Assembly: GCA_937968015.1 (NCBI GenBank)
Contig: CALBSO010000141.1
Span: forward strand, 1-50,774
From: an uncultured Thermomicrobia bacterium
Lineage (GTDB): Bacteria; Chloroflexota; Chloroflexia; Thermomicrobiales; JALYUS01
Length of the DNA stretch: 50,774 bases
Reading direction: 5' to 3'
A model generated the notes under the pieces. It was given only the letters and a program-made list of their open reading frames with translations. It was not told the DNA's origin and made no database searches. Positions 43,677 to 50,774 of this stretch are shown here, piece by piece. Both the position numbers and the translations under genes were made by a program. Position 1 is the stretch's first letter. Every line of letters begins with the position of its first letter.

Positions 43677-45308
43677 ATGTTGTCCGAACAGCGAAAAACC
43701 ACATCTGATCAACCAGGACGAAACGATAGCGTCGTCGGCCCTCAGCCCTCCCGTGTCATCCGGGTCACGCGACATGTCACATTGGAGTACGTGCTCGACC
43801 AACTCCGCGATGGTCCTGCCACAAGCGCGACGCTGCTACTCGATCCGCTCTCGGTGCTGTTCTCCACGCCGGACCACTTTCGCGCGCTTGACGCCGTGCG
43901 GTTCGCCCGGCGGTTGTCGGTCACCATCGAAGTGACGGACGCGCATCGCACGGGGTTGGCGCTCGCGTTCGGCTATCGCGTGCGGCAGCCGGGGAGCTAT
44001 GCCGGGATAGACACCGCGCCTGTCCCTGATCTCCAATACGGGCCACCCAATCGTACGGGCGCGCTCCGCGCGGCCGCGCCCTCTGCCAAGCCGCCTGTCG
44101 CACAGCCTCCGCAGGATGAAGCCGCCCCCCGTGTGAGGAGACGTCACGCTACGCGGCGTGGCGTGCGCGTCGCGCTCTTGGGTGGCTGCGTCGTGGTGTG
44201 CGGCCTGATCGGTGCGATGATCGTCACGTTGCGGGTTCATACGGCGGATGTGACCGTGCGGCCAGCGGAGCTGTCGTTCTCGCGGGTCGTGCAATTCGCC
44301 GTTTCCGTGGCGCCAACCAACGACCCCAATACACTCCAGACGACACTGTTTGAGACGACGATTGCGCGCGAGGGGGATGCGAGCGCAACGGGAACGGCAA
44401 CCGTGCCGGACGGCACGGCGGCGGGCGTTGTGACGTTGCGAAGCCGCGCCGACGGTGCGACATCGCTGAAAGCGGGCACGGCGCTCAAAGGGCCACGTGA
44501 TGTGTCGTATCTCGTGCAGAGCGATGTCGTCGTGCCGGGACTGGATTTCGTGCGCGGCCAACTCGGTGAGGCGACCGCGCAGGTGCGCGCCTCGCAACCG
44601 GGGCCCTCGGGGAATCTCGGCGCCGGCTTTTCGGCGCGCTACACCGACAATATCACCTACATCACCGGGGAAATCACCGGTGGCACTGAAAAGCAAGTGG
44701 CGGTCGTGACGGATGCGGATGTCGCGGCCGTCCGCGCGCGGCTGGAGAACGAACTGCGATTACGCGCCCTCACGGAAGTGAACGCGGCACTGCCTCCGGG
44801 CACAACGGCGCTCAACGATTATCTGACGCTCCGGCCGCCGACCGTGACGGTGCAGCCGCCCGCCGGAACACAGACCGACACCGTCCATGTCCGCGTCGCG
44901 ATCACCGGGCAGATTCCCGTCTATCAAAACGCCGATTTTGAAGCGCTGACTGACCGACGCTTGACCGACGCAGTGCGCGATCCAGGCGTCAGCGACGGCG
45001 GCGCCCGGCAGGTGCTTCCCGAAACGGTCGTGAAAGGGAAGCCGGTCTTTATGGATGTGCAAGGCCCGCTCGTGCGCTACCTTGCCACCGTGACCGGCAA
45101 GACGCGGGCGGTCCTCAGCGATGCCGATCTCGCCCGGTTCCGTGCCGGGCTCGTCGGACGGGACGCGAGGAGCGCCGAGCAGTTCCTGTCGGGCGAGCCA
45201 TCGCTTGGCGGGCATGACGTCCGCTACGGCCCAGCGTGGCTGCCAAAGATACTCCGCGAGAGAATGCCGCGCACGGCGTCGCACATTCGTTTGCATGTCG
45301 GTACGTAA
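43677..45308 (+). CDS. Single-pass membrane protein with a large extracytoplasmic region, possibly baseplate-J-like
   Basis: The 543-residue protein has a cytoplasmic region of about 165 residues with a proline/alanine-rich linker and a basic stretch (RVRRRHATRRGVR). One transmembrane helix (VALLGGCVVVCGLIGAMIVT) follows near 170-190, then about 350 extracytoplasmic residues. The outer part has GVVTLRSRADGATSLKAGTA and SQPGPSGNLGAG, weakly like the baseplate J/gp47 beta domain. There is no phage gene nearby. ATG 43677 has GAGAG upstream; ATG 43665 is possible but lies inside the heptads. The position between alaS and ruvX suggests co-expression. Function unknown. Confidence 0.7.
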   Translation: MLSEQRKTTSDQPGRNDSVVGPQPSRVIRVTRHVTLEYVLDQLRDGPATSATLLLDPLSVLFSTPDHFRALDAVRFARRLSVTIEVTDAHRTGLALAFGYRVRQPGSYAGIDTAPVPDLQYGPPNRTGALRAAAPSAKPPVAQPPQDEAAPRVRRRHATRRGVRVALLGGCVVVCGLIGAMIVTLRVHTADVTVRPAELSFSRVVQFAVSVAPTNDPNTLQTTLFETTIAREGDASATGTATVPDGTAAGVVTLRSRADGATSLKAGTALKGPRDVSYLVQSDVVVPGLDFVRGQLGEATAQVRASQPGPSGNLGAGFSARYTDNITYITGEITGGTEKQVAVVTDADVAAVRARLENELRLRALTEVNAALPPGTTALNDYLTLRPPTVTVQPPAGTQTDTVHVRVAITGQIPVYQNADFEALTDRRLTDAVRDPGVSDGGARQVLPETVVKGKPVFMDVQGPLVRYLATVTGKTRAVLSDADLARFRAGLVGRDARSAEQFLSGEPSLGGHDVRYGPAWLPKILRERMPRTASHIRLHVGT

Positions 45309-45310
45309 GC

Positions 45311-45823
45311 GTGAGTGCTTCTCAGCCCCCAACGGAGCGCGTGATTGGCCTCGATGTCGGGACGCATCGCATCGGGGTCGCGGTGAGCGACGAGATGCAG
45401 ATCATCGCTTCGCCGGAGGGGACGATACACATATCCCAAAAGCACGAAGGAATAGACACAGCAATCGGTGAGATCGCCGCACTCGTCACTCGGTACACCG
45501 CGCGTCGCATCGTCATTGGCTTGCCCCGGAATATGAAAGGCGAGCGCGGTGTTCAAGCGCTATGGACGGAACAGTTTGTTGCGCGGTTGTGCGCCGTCCT
45601 CGCACCGCAGCATGTGTACATATCCCTAATAGATGAGCGACTCACAACCCTACAGGCCGCCCGCACGTTCTCCGAGCCTCAGGGGCGCTCCCGTCGCAAG
45701 CGACCAGCCCGCGAGGGGAGAAGTAGCCTTGACGCCCGGGCGGCCGCGTTAATTTTGCAGGGGTATCTCGACCGGCGGCGCGACCGACGCGCAAACCTTG
45801 ACGTATCGGACGACGAACCGTAG
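45311..45823 (+). CDS. ruvX: Putative pre-16S rRNA nuclease RuvX/YqgF
   Basis: An RNase H-fold nuclease associated with 16S rRNA 5'-end maturation; the family is also called the Holliday-junction resolvase homologue. The 170-residue protein has VIGLDVGTHRIGVAVSD near residue 11, with the first catalytic Asp. It also has RIVIGLPRNMKGERG, the conserved Glu in LIDERLTT, and the C-terminal SLDARAAALILQGYLD with the last Asp. GTG 45311, 2 nt after the preceding stop, gives the family N-terminus; the open frame further upstream overlaps the previous gene. No strong ribosome-binding site, so coupling is likely. Confidence 0.92.
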   Translation: MSASQPPTERVIGLDVGTHRIGVAVSDEMQIIASPEGTIHISQKHEGIDTAIGEIAALVTRYTARRIVIGLPRNMKGERGVQALWTEQFVARLCAVLAPQHVYISLIDERLTTLQAARTFSEPQGRSRRKRPAREGRSSLDARAAALILQGYLDRRRDRRANLDVSDDEP

Positions 45824-45891
45824 GATCACAATGTCCGCAGTGGATTCACCGCGAACATGTCGGGGCAGAAATGCCTCGGAAGGAGCATGAC

Positions 45892-46116
45892 ATGAGAGAC
45901 CAGGTGCTGACCGCACTCAACAAAGTCCGCCCGGCATTGCAGGCCGATGGGGGGGACCTTGAATTAGTGGAAGTGACCGATGATGGTGTCGTGATGGTTC
46001 GCCTGCACGGCGCGTGTGGCGGCTGCCCGATGTCCACGATGACGCTGACATACGGCATCGAGCGGTTCCTCCGCCAGCAAGTCCCCGGCGTAACGCAACT
46101 CGTCCCGGTGGAGTAA
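45892..46116 (+). CDS. NifU C-terminal domain (Nfu-type) Fe-S scaffold protein
   Basis: A 74-residue protein consisting only of the Nfu domain, which assembles or carries [4Fe-4S] clusters. It contains VRPALQADGGDLELVEV and then the cluster motif CGGC in HGACGGCPMSTMTL. The ATG 45892 is preceded by AAGGAG 6 nt upstream; ATG 45871 lies before that site. The C-terminus (QLVPVE) and stop run into GAGTAAT, a weak heptad array. Confidence 0.93.
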   Translation: MRDQVLTALNKVRPALQADGGDLELVEVTDDGVVMVRLHGACGGCPMSTMTLTYGIERFLRQQVPGVTQLVPVE

Positions 46117-46131
46117 TGAAAGGCTGAGTGC
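46111..46131 (+). repeat. Weak heptad array after the Nfu gene
   Basis: GAGTAAT, GAAAGGC and TGAGTGC, with the TAA stop in the first unit. It faces the array at 46204-46224, with a terminator hairpin between them. Confidence 0.45.
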
Positions 46132-46165
46132 GCAACCCCCCGGAAGCAAAACTCAGTTACAAATA

Positions 46166-46194
46166 AGAACGCCAGCGGCTTAGGCTGGCGTTCT
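46166..46194 (-). terminator. Hairpin terminator between the converging Nfu and HTH genes
   Basis: AGAACGCCAGC (46166-46176) pairs perfectly with GCTGGCGTTCT (46184-46194) across a 7-nt loop. On the minus strand the stem is followed by the T-rich TTATTTGTAA, so it best serves the HTH gene. It may also stop plus-strand transcripts, though less well. Confidence 0.8.
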
Positions 46195-46203
46195 CAATCG
46201 TCC

Positions 46204-46224
46204 GGTACTCAGCACGCGTTACTG
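46204..46224 (-). repeat. Heptad array after the HTH gene
   Basis: Minus-strand CAGTAAC, GCGTGCT and GAGTACC. The HTH-gene TAA (46219-46221) is in the first unit. The run AGTAACGCGTGCTGAG is identical to one after the gene at 47122. Confidence 0.75.
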
Positions 46225-46803
46225 GATTTCTTCCCGCTCCATGCGGCTGTAGGCATCGTCAGCCCGGGGCAGGATCTGATCGTGCGATACGTGTGACGCA
46301 TCCTCATGGAGTTGGTCAACATCCTGCCGGAAAACGAACGTCCGCCCACTCATCTCGTCACGTACATAGTTGAGCGTGTGATCGTCCATCCAGCGATAGA
46401 TCGTGGGTCGGGTCACACCGAGCCGCTGCGCGGCATTGCCGATGCTCATGAGTTCGCTGGCGTCCACCGCACGCAACTTCGCCTGTGAGAGCATCTTGCC
46501 GAGCGGTTCTTCCCAGAAGGAGCGTGGCACCTGGTATTGGTCTTCACCGGCAGGCCAGAAGAGCAGTTCGAGCACCGAGTTCACGGCCCGGAAGACGTCT
46601 TCCTGGTTCGCTTGCTCCTCGCCACGCGCCAATCGCCCGAGATGATAGAGATCCTGACCAAGTGGCCCCTCGCGTAGTCCCTCGACGGATACCGCGTCCG
46701 GCCCCTTGCCGAACAACTTCAGGTGATACCGATGCATCTGGCTGTAGACGAGACGAAGCGTCTTGTCTATCGTCTCTTGAAACGGTGACGTGTCGGCCAT
46801 CAT
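46219..46803 (-). CDS. HTH (excisionase/MerR-like) DNA-binding protein
   Basis: The 194-residue protein has a helical N-terminal region of about 115 residues with acidic patches. A winged-helix-like HTH follows near residues 120-165: SIGNAAQRLGVTRPTIYRWM, then DEMSGRTFVFRQDVDQL, typical of helix-turn-helix domain 17/excisionase proteins. It ends with an acidic tail. GGAGG lies just before ATG 46803; ATG 46800 is adjacent. No integrase or phage gene is nearby, so a free-standing transcription regulator is more likely than an excisionase. Its target is unknown. Confidence 0.8.
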   Translation of the reverse strand: MMADTSPFQETIDKTLRLVYSQMHRYHLKLFGKGPDAVSVEGLREGPLGQDLYHLGRLARGEEQANQEDVFRAVNSVLELLFWPAGEDQYQVPRSFWEEPLGKMLSQAKLRAVDASELMSIGNAAQRLGVTRPTIYRWMDDHTLNYVRDEMSGRTFVFRQDVDQLHEDASHVSHDQILPRADDAYSRMEREEIQ

Positions 46804-46875
46804 ACGTTCCTCCCCAAATCCTGCACGGCGATTAAGCGCTGTGGAACGCTTGTACGGACGAAGCATACGTCACAC

Positions 46876-46905
46876 ATTGTACGTGCGGTTACGACATTCT
46901 GTCAA
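46876..46905 (-). promoter_or_regulatory. Promoter of the HTH gene
   Basis: On the minus strand, a perfect TTGACA (46905-46900), an 18-bp spacer and TACAAT (46881-46876). The leader would be about 65 nt. Confidence 0.85.
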
Positions 46906-47085
46906 CTAGGTGACGGTCATGTGAGGATATTGCGCCATCCCAACGGTTGATGGGCGTGAGGGGAACGATGCTCTCTCGCCTCTCGGTCAATTGTCGCTTA
47001 ACTTGGCTTATGCGACATATGGCAACACTGAGCATTCAGCGTTGGGTGCCGGAAGATTCGGCGTACGATTGCCTCCGGCTTGGCG
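46906..47085. other. Non-coding gap upstream of the HTH gene
   Basis: I find no gene here. The right half, from about 47019, contains diverged heptad-like sequence such as GAGCATT and CAGCGTT that may be the second arm of the element at 47086-47127. Confidence 0.4.
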
Positions 47086-47127
47086 TTGCTTCGTACTCGG
47101 TACTTCCGGGCTCAGCACGCGTTACTC
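47086..47127 (-). repeat. Heptad array after the 90-residue ORF
   Basis: Six minus-strand heptads: GAGTAAC, GCGTGCT, GAGCCCG, GAAGTAC, CGAGTAC and GAAGCAA. The first contains the TAA (47122-47124) of the gene upstream. Confidence 0.75.
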
Positions 47128-47394
47128 GACTTCGACCGGCCGGGCGGGGCTGTCGAGCGTGGCGTACCCATCCCGCACGGATGCCGCGATGTATCCGAAC
47201 GTCTGCCGGAAATACGCGGGGTACTTCTCCCATTCGTCGGCCATCCCCGGCGTGAACTTCATCCCCGTCGCCTTCGCATCGTTATCCTCAATGGTAACTT
47301 CCTCCAGCAGTCCCAATCGCGCGAGCGTCACGCGATCGGCGAGGCGCATGATCTGGATCAACAAGTCCTTGAAGTCTTCCACACTGATCCTCAT
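47122..47394 (-). CDS. Small protein of unknown function (90 residues)
   Basis: The sequence begins MRISVEDFKDLLIQIMRLAD, then LGLLEEVTIEDNDAKATGMK and an aromatic stretch WEKYPAYFRQTFGYIAASVR. It looks like a folded, soluble protein; no family is recognised. ATG 47394 has no clear ribosome-binding site, whereas the in-frame GTG 47382 has GAGG 6 nt upstream and may be the true start (86 residues). A weak promoter (TTGCGT, 17 bp, TACCAT; 47427-47455, minus) precedes it. It is divergent from the membrane gene that follows. Confidence 0.65.
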   Translation of the reverse strand: MRISVEDFKDLLIQIMRLADRVTLARLGLLEEVTIEDNDAKATGMKFTPGMADEWEKYPAYFRQTFGYIAASVRDGYATLDSPARPVEVE

Positions 47395-47469
47395 TTCAAC
47401 ATCGCATCCACCTGTCTTCGTTGCTCATGGTACGCGACCCTTTCAGTCCACGCAATGCGGCGTCCCGCG

Positions 47470-47480
47470 TGTGCTATACT
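47470..47480 (+). promoter_or_regulatory. Extended -10 promoter of the spermidine-synthase-like gene
   Basis: TGTGCTATACT with TATACT at 47475-47480 and TGC before it; no good -35. The start would fall near 47487, about 36 nt before the TTG start codon. Confidence 0.6.
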
Positions 47481-47522
47481 CCGCGCGAGGCGCCGCATTG
47501 CGGCAATGCAGGAGGAACACGG

Positions 47523-49160
47523 TTGGCTCAAGCGCTCGACCCGCCCATTGTCGCGTCGCAAAACGTGGCGACTTCAGCGGTTGACTGGTATCTGCGGGTC
47601 GTCGTCTTCGTCAGTGGTGGCGTGAGCATCGGCATCGAGCTGGCCGCCTCACGGCTGCTCGCACCCTTCTTCGGCACCTCGCTCTTCATCTGGGCGAACC
47701 TGATTGGCCTGACGCTTATCTATCTCTCGATCGGCTACGCCGTCGGCGGGCGGATCGCGGACCGCTGGCCCCACGTCTCGTTACTCTATGCGATCACCGC
47801 CGCCGCTGCGTTCGTCACCGGCCTCATTCCGCTCCTGGCGCAGCCCATCCTTGCCCACAGCCTCACCGCATTCGCGGCACTCTCCCTCGGCGGCTTCTAT
47901 AGCTCGCTTGTAGGAACGCTGGTCCTCTTTGCGATCCCTGTCACGCTGCTCGGCTGTGTCTCGCCGTTCGCCATCCGCCTGGCGCTTGCCTCCATTGCGG
48001 GCGCAGGCAACACATCAGGCTCGTTGTATGCCCTGAGTACCGTCGGCAGTATCGTCGGTACATTCGTGCCCACGTTCCTGCTCATTCCGCGCATTGGTAC
48101 GTTCAGAACCTTTTATCTTTTTGCCATCGTCCTCCTGGTGGCATCGCTCATTGGTCTCGCTCGCGTTCCGCGCACCCACGAGCGTACCCGCTTGCTGATC
48201 GTGGTAGCCGTGCTTCTCGCGATCATGGCAGGAATCGCCGGCTTCGGACATCGGGGCTTCGTCCGTCCTGTCGAAGGTGGTCGCGAGATTATCTGGCAGG
48301 GCGAGTCCGCCTATAATTTCATCCAGGTCGGGCGCAATCCCGCGAATGGTGCGAACGAACTCTATCTCAACGAGGGGCACGCGATTCACTCACTCTACTT
48401 CCCCGGTGTAGCGAATCAGCCACTCAGTAATGGCCCGTGGGATTATTTCGCGGTCGCCCCGTTCTTTGTGGCGAATCAGCGACCCGACGCGATCAACGAT
48501 GTCTGCATTATCGGTCTCGCCGGTGGCACAGTCGCGCAGCGAATGACGCAGGTCTATGGATCGCAGGTGCAGATAGATGGCGTGGAGATTGACCCAAAGA
48601 TCGTGGATGTCGCGCGTCAGTTCTTCAATCTCAATGCACCGAATATCCATGTCATTGTGCAGGATGGCCGCTACTATATGCGGACGACCGAGAAGAAATA
48701 TGACGTCATCGCTGCCGACGCCTACCATCAGCCCTATATCCCCTTCCAACTGACAACACGGGAGTTTTTTCAGGAAGCGTCCGACCATCTCAACGCCAAC
48801 GGGACGTTCATCGTCAACGCAGGGCGGACGAATACGGATTATCGCCTGGTAAACGTCATTAGTGATACGATGCGCTCCGTCTTCCCGAATGTCTATCTCA
48901 TTGACACGCCATCGTTCACCAACACGATGGTGATTGGTACAAAGAGTCCGAGCACACCCGCGAATTTCAGCGCGAATATCAACGCCGTCCGGCAGGCCGA
49001 TCCTCACTCCACACTCGTCACGATCGGCGACGCGGCGATCCAGGATGGGCGCCTCCGCGAGGCAGCACCCGGCCCACGCATCTTCACGGACGATCTCGCG
49101 CCTGTGGAAGATCTGATAGACCGCATCCTTCTGGACTATGCCCGCAAGGGCGGAACGTAA
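47523..49160 (+). CDS. Membrane-anchored spermidine-synthase-like (aminopropyltransferase-fold) protein
   Basis: The 545-residue protein has a hydrophobic N-terminal half with about seven or eight helices, including VVVFVSGGVSIGIELAASRL and FFGTSLFIWANLIGLTLIYL. A C-terminal Rossmann domain like spermidine synthase follows: VCIIGLAGGTVAQRMTQVYG, VDGVEIDPKIVDVARQFF and DVIAADAYHQPYIPF. Such membrane fusions are widespread, but their substrate is not established, so polyamine synthesis is not assured. The start is TTG 47523, with AGGAGG 7 nt upstream; the earlier ATG at 47421 lies before the promoter. Its stop is 4 nt before pgeF. Confidence 0.87.
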   Translation: MAQALDPPIVASQNVATSAVDWYLRVVVFVSGGVSIGIELAASRLLAPFFGTSLFIWANLIGLTLIYLSIGYAVGGRIADRWPHVSLLYAITAAAAFVTGLIPLLAQPILAHSLTAFAALSLGGFYSSLVGTLVLFAIPVTLLGCVSPFAIRLALASIAGAGNTSGSLYALSTVGSIVGTFVPTFLLIPRIGTFRTFYLFAIVLLVASLIGLARVPRTHERTRLLIVVAVLLAIMAGIAGFGHRGFVRPVEGGREIIWQGESAYNFIQVGRNPANGANELYLNEGHAIHSLYFPGVANQPLSNGPWDYFAVAPFFVANQRPDAINDVCIIGLAGGTVAQRMTQVYGSQVQIDGVEIDPKIVDVARQFFNLNAPNIHVIVQDGRYYMRTTEKKYDVIAADAYHQPYIPFQLTTREFFQEASDHLNANGTFIVNAGRTNTDYRLVNVISDTMRSVFPNVYLIDTPSFTNTMVIGTKSPSTPANFSANINAVRQADPHSTLVTIGDAAIQDGRLREAAPGPRIFTDDLAPVEDLIDRILLDYARKGGT

Positions 49161-49164
49161 CGTA

Positions 49165-49956
49165 ATGCCAGCACTCACCCCATGCACTTTACCTGTCCTG
49201 ATGGCGATCCCGTGGCTGCGACACACGATAACAACGCGGAACGATTCCCTCCCGCTCGGCGGCGATATGAGTCTCACGACGGGGGCGGCGTATCCGGACG
49301 GCGTGATCGCCAACCGCCGGCAATGGCTGGCGACGATTGGTCGCGCTGCGGAAAATGCCGTGATGAGTGGCCTTGTCCATGGTACCAATATTCGGTCGGT
49401 GACATGGCAGGATGGAGGTCGAGGTATTACCTCCTCCTCGACGGTCGTCCCACAGACGGATGGAATGATCACGAACGAACCGGGCATCGCATTGATGATG
49501 TGCTTTGCCGACTGCGTGCCATTGATCGTGGTAGACACGGAAAAGCACGTTATCGGCCTGGCGCACGCCGGGTGGCGTGGCTCCCTCGCAGGCATGGCGG
49601 ACCGCCTGATTGCCGAGATGCGCGGGGGTTTCAATTGTCGTCCCGAGGCACTCGTCGCGAGCATCGGACCGAGTATCGGCCCGCGCATCTATGAGGTCGG
49701 ACCTGAAGTCATCCACGCATTCTCAAAGAGATATCCTAACGATTTAATTCTCTCTCCTAATGGATCACCCTCGCGACTCGATCTCTGGGAGGCAAATGCC
49801 GCTCAGTTCAGACGTGCAGGTTTAGGGAGCGAGAACATTCATCTCAGTGGGATATGCACGTTCGAGCAAGGCGATCACTTCTTCTCGCATCGCTATGCGC
49901 AACGCCATAACCAACGCGAGGGCCGGTTCGCGGTACTTGTGTCCATCGAGGAGTGA
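49165..49956 (+). CDS. pgeF: PgeF/YfiH purine nucleoside phosphorylase (laccase-fold)
   Basis: The family was once called polyphenol oxidase or laccase domain; it acts on purine nucleosides and on miscoupled peptidoglycan precursors. The 263-residue protein has GLVHGTNIRSV, TDGMIT, FADCVPLIVVD and GLAHAGWRGSLAGMADRLI, supplying the conserved His-Cys-His metal or active-site set, then ASIGPSIGPRIYEVG and a C-terminal CTFEQGDHFFSHR. ATG 49165 lies just after the previous stop; ATG 49138 would overlap it. It is followed 6 nt later by yggS. Confidence 0.92.
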   Translation: MPALTPCTLPVLMAIPWLRHTITTRNDSLPLGGDMSLTTGAAYPDGVIANRRQWLATIGRAAENAVMSGLVHGTNIRSVTWQDGGRGITSSSTVVPQTDGMITNEPGIALMMCFADCVPLIVVDTEKHVIGLAHAGWRGSLAGMADRLIAEMRGGFNCRPEALVASIGPSIGPRIYEVGPEVIHAFSKRYPNDLILSPNGSPSRLDLWEANAAQFRRAGLGSENIHLSGICTFEQGDHFFSHRYAQRHNQREGRFAVLVSIEE

Positions 49957-49962
49957 CGGGCT

Positions 49963-50697
49963 ATGTCCGATGCTGCCATCACTGCCATTGTCCAGCAAAA
50001 CGTCGCGCGCGTCCGTTCGCAGATTGCTGAGGCATGTTACCGAGTCGAGCGAGATGCCGAGGAAGTAATGCTGATTGGCGTGACCAAGAGCGTAGATCGT
50101 TCGATTGCCGACGTGCTGATTGCCGCAGGGGTTCACGATATCGCGGAAAACAGAGTCCAGGATGCCATCATGAAGTTCGGTAGACGGAGTGCCTCCCCTC
50201 CCCTGCCTGCTGATGTCCGGCTGCACATGATCGGCAACCTGCAGACGAACAAGGCTCGCGACGTTGTTGGCCTGTTCAATACGGTCCATTCCGTGAATCG
50301 CCCGGAAGTTGCGGACGCGTTACAGCGTGAGGCAATGCGGCAGGGGGTTGAGCGCGATATTCTGCTCGAAGTGAATGCGGCAAATGATACCGCGAAACAT
50401 GGAGCAGGTCTTGGGGTCGTTGAGAGTCTCTATGGATATGTCGTCAATCATTGCGAGAATTTGCGCCTCCTCGGGCTAATGACAATCGCCGCTCAAGTTG
50501 CGCATCCCGAAGATACGCGCGCGACATTCCGCACGCTACGAATGCTGCGTGATACGCTGGTTCATACCGACCCATCGCATCCACTCCCGATCCTCTCGAT
50601 GGGTATGTCGAACGATTTTTCCGTTGCGATCGAAGAAGGCGCGACTCATGTGCGTGTCGGTCGCGCCCTCTTCGTCGGTCTCGCCTCCCCCACCTAA
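49963..50697 (+). CDS. yggS: YggS-family pyridoxal-phosphate homeostasis protein
   Basis: A PLP-binding TIM-barrel protein that buffers free PLP. The 244-residue protein has the lysine in LIGVTKSVD near residue 42, IAENRVQDA, HMIGNLQTNKA, GLMTIAAQV and the C-terminal SMGMSNDFSVAIEEGATHVR with VGRALFVG, all conserved. It directly follows pgeF. In many bacteria pgeF-yggS leads into sepF and other division genes, which would lie just beyond the window. Only 77 nt without a gene remain to the right end. Confidence 0.95.
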   Translation: MSDAAITAIVQQNVARVRSQIAEACYRVERDAEEVMLIGVTKSVDRSIADVLIAAGVHDIAENRVQDAIMKFGRRSASPPLPADVRLHMIGNLQTNKARDVVGLFNTVHSVNRPEVADALQREAMRQGVERDILLEVNAANDTAKHGAGLGVVESLYGYVVNHCENLRLLGLMTIAAQVAHPEDTRATFRTLRMLRDTLVHTDPSHPLPILSMGMSNDFSVAIEEGATHVRVGRALFVGLASPT

Positions 50698-50774
50698 GGA
50701 AAGCGCCAGACGATCGTCTCCTAAGTAGGCAGCCAATCGAACTTAGACGATTGCAAGCCTGACGTATGCAAGTT

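Noticed and set aside
41903..43702. 599-codon minus-strand open frame antisense to alaS
   Set aside because: It is the shadow of a GC-rich gene; the peptide has no recognisable domain, and alaS is certain on the plus strand.
43677..45308. Prophage or phage-tail remnant suggested by baseplate-J-like sequence
   Set aside because: It has a transmembrane helix, sits between alaS and ruvX, and no phage gene, integrase or att-like repeat is nearby.
46219..46803. Excisionase of an integrated element
   Set aside because: The HTH is of that general type, but there is no integrase or element boundary and the protein is much longer than an excisionase.
35262..47127. CRISPR array suggested by repeated short sequences
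   Set aside because: The repeats are 7-nt tandem units without spacers, and there are no cas genes.
48390..49688. 432-codon minus-strand frame over the spermidine-synthase-like gene and pgeF
   Set aside because: Antisense to two genes with clear motifs; no domain of its own.

Overview
This 50.8 kb window is GC-rich bacterial chromosome with tightly packed genes. It contains core housekeeping blocks, one long surface-glycan operon and two tRNA genes. I see no insertion sequence, prophage or CRISPR array. The taxon cannot be fixed from the sequence alone. A Chloroflexota (Thermomicrobia-like) bacterium is my best guess, from the gene order alaS / membrane protein / ruvX, the T-box in a GC-rich non-Firmicute context and the general protein style. 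This is inference.

Layout. (1) 0.2-6.3 kb, plus strand: tRNA(CAU), tilS, hpt, ftsH, then an RlmD/TrmA-type RNA methyltransferase and an alkyltransferase-like protein. (2) 6.35-23.35 kb, minus strand: a thirteen-gene chain, mostly with overlapping stop and start codons, headed by tRNA-Pro(CGG). It encodes a large membrane protein, a dihydrolipoamide dehydrogenase, three SAM methyltransferases, a lipid-linked glycan flippase, six GT-B glycosyltransferases and a GT-C-like membrane protein. Together these look like an exopolysaccharide or surface-glycan assembly operon. (3) 23.5-29.6 kb, plus strand: infC-rpmI-rplT-TrmH-type methyltransferase, then a phenylalanine-specific T-box leader and pheS-pheT. 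(4) 29.6-35.3 kb: hisZ-hisG-hisD-hisC-hisB. (5) 35.3-38.6 kb, minus: a membrane protein, a 54-residue acidic protein, rarA and rph. (6) 38.7-45.8 kb: uvrC diverging from alaS, then a single-pass membrane protein and ruvX. (7) 45.9-50.7 kb: a NifU-type Fe-S scaffold, an HTH regulator, a small conserved-looking protein, a membrane-bound spermidine-synthase-like protein, pgeF and yggS.

The most interesting signals are not genes. First, between 27 and 47 kb many gene 3' ends carry degenerate heptanucleotide arrays (GAGTAAC and variants). The first heptads usually contain the gene's own stop codon, and several arrays lie in converging pairs that form inverted repeats. Because 7 is not a multiple of 3, repeated GAGTAAC units place TAA in successive reading frames. 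Second, infC appears to start at AUU, and the TrmH-type gene three positions downstream has no AUG, GUG or UUG that would preserve its conserved N-terminus; its best start is AUC. Third, uvrC seems to be transcribed as a leaderless mRNA from an extended -10 box inside a palindrome (GGTACGATTGTACC) matching the cyanobacterial LexA-box pattern. Fourth, recognisable promoters share a TTGAC(A/G), 18-bp, TACAAT or TGnTA(C/T)A(A/C)T pattern.
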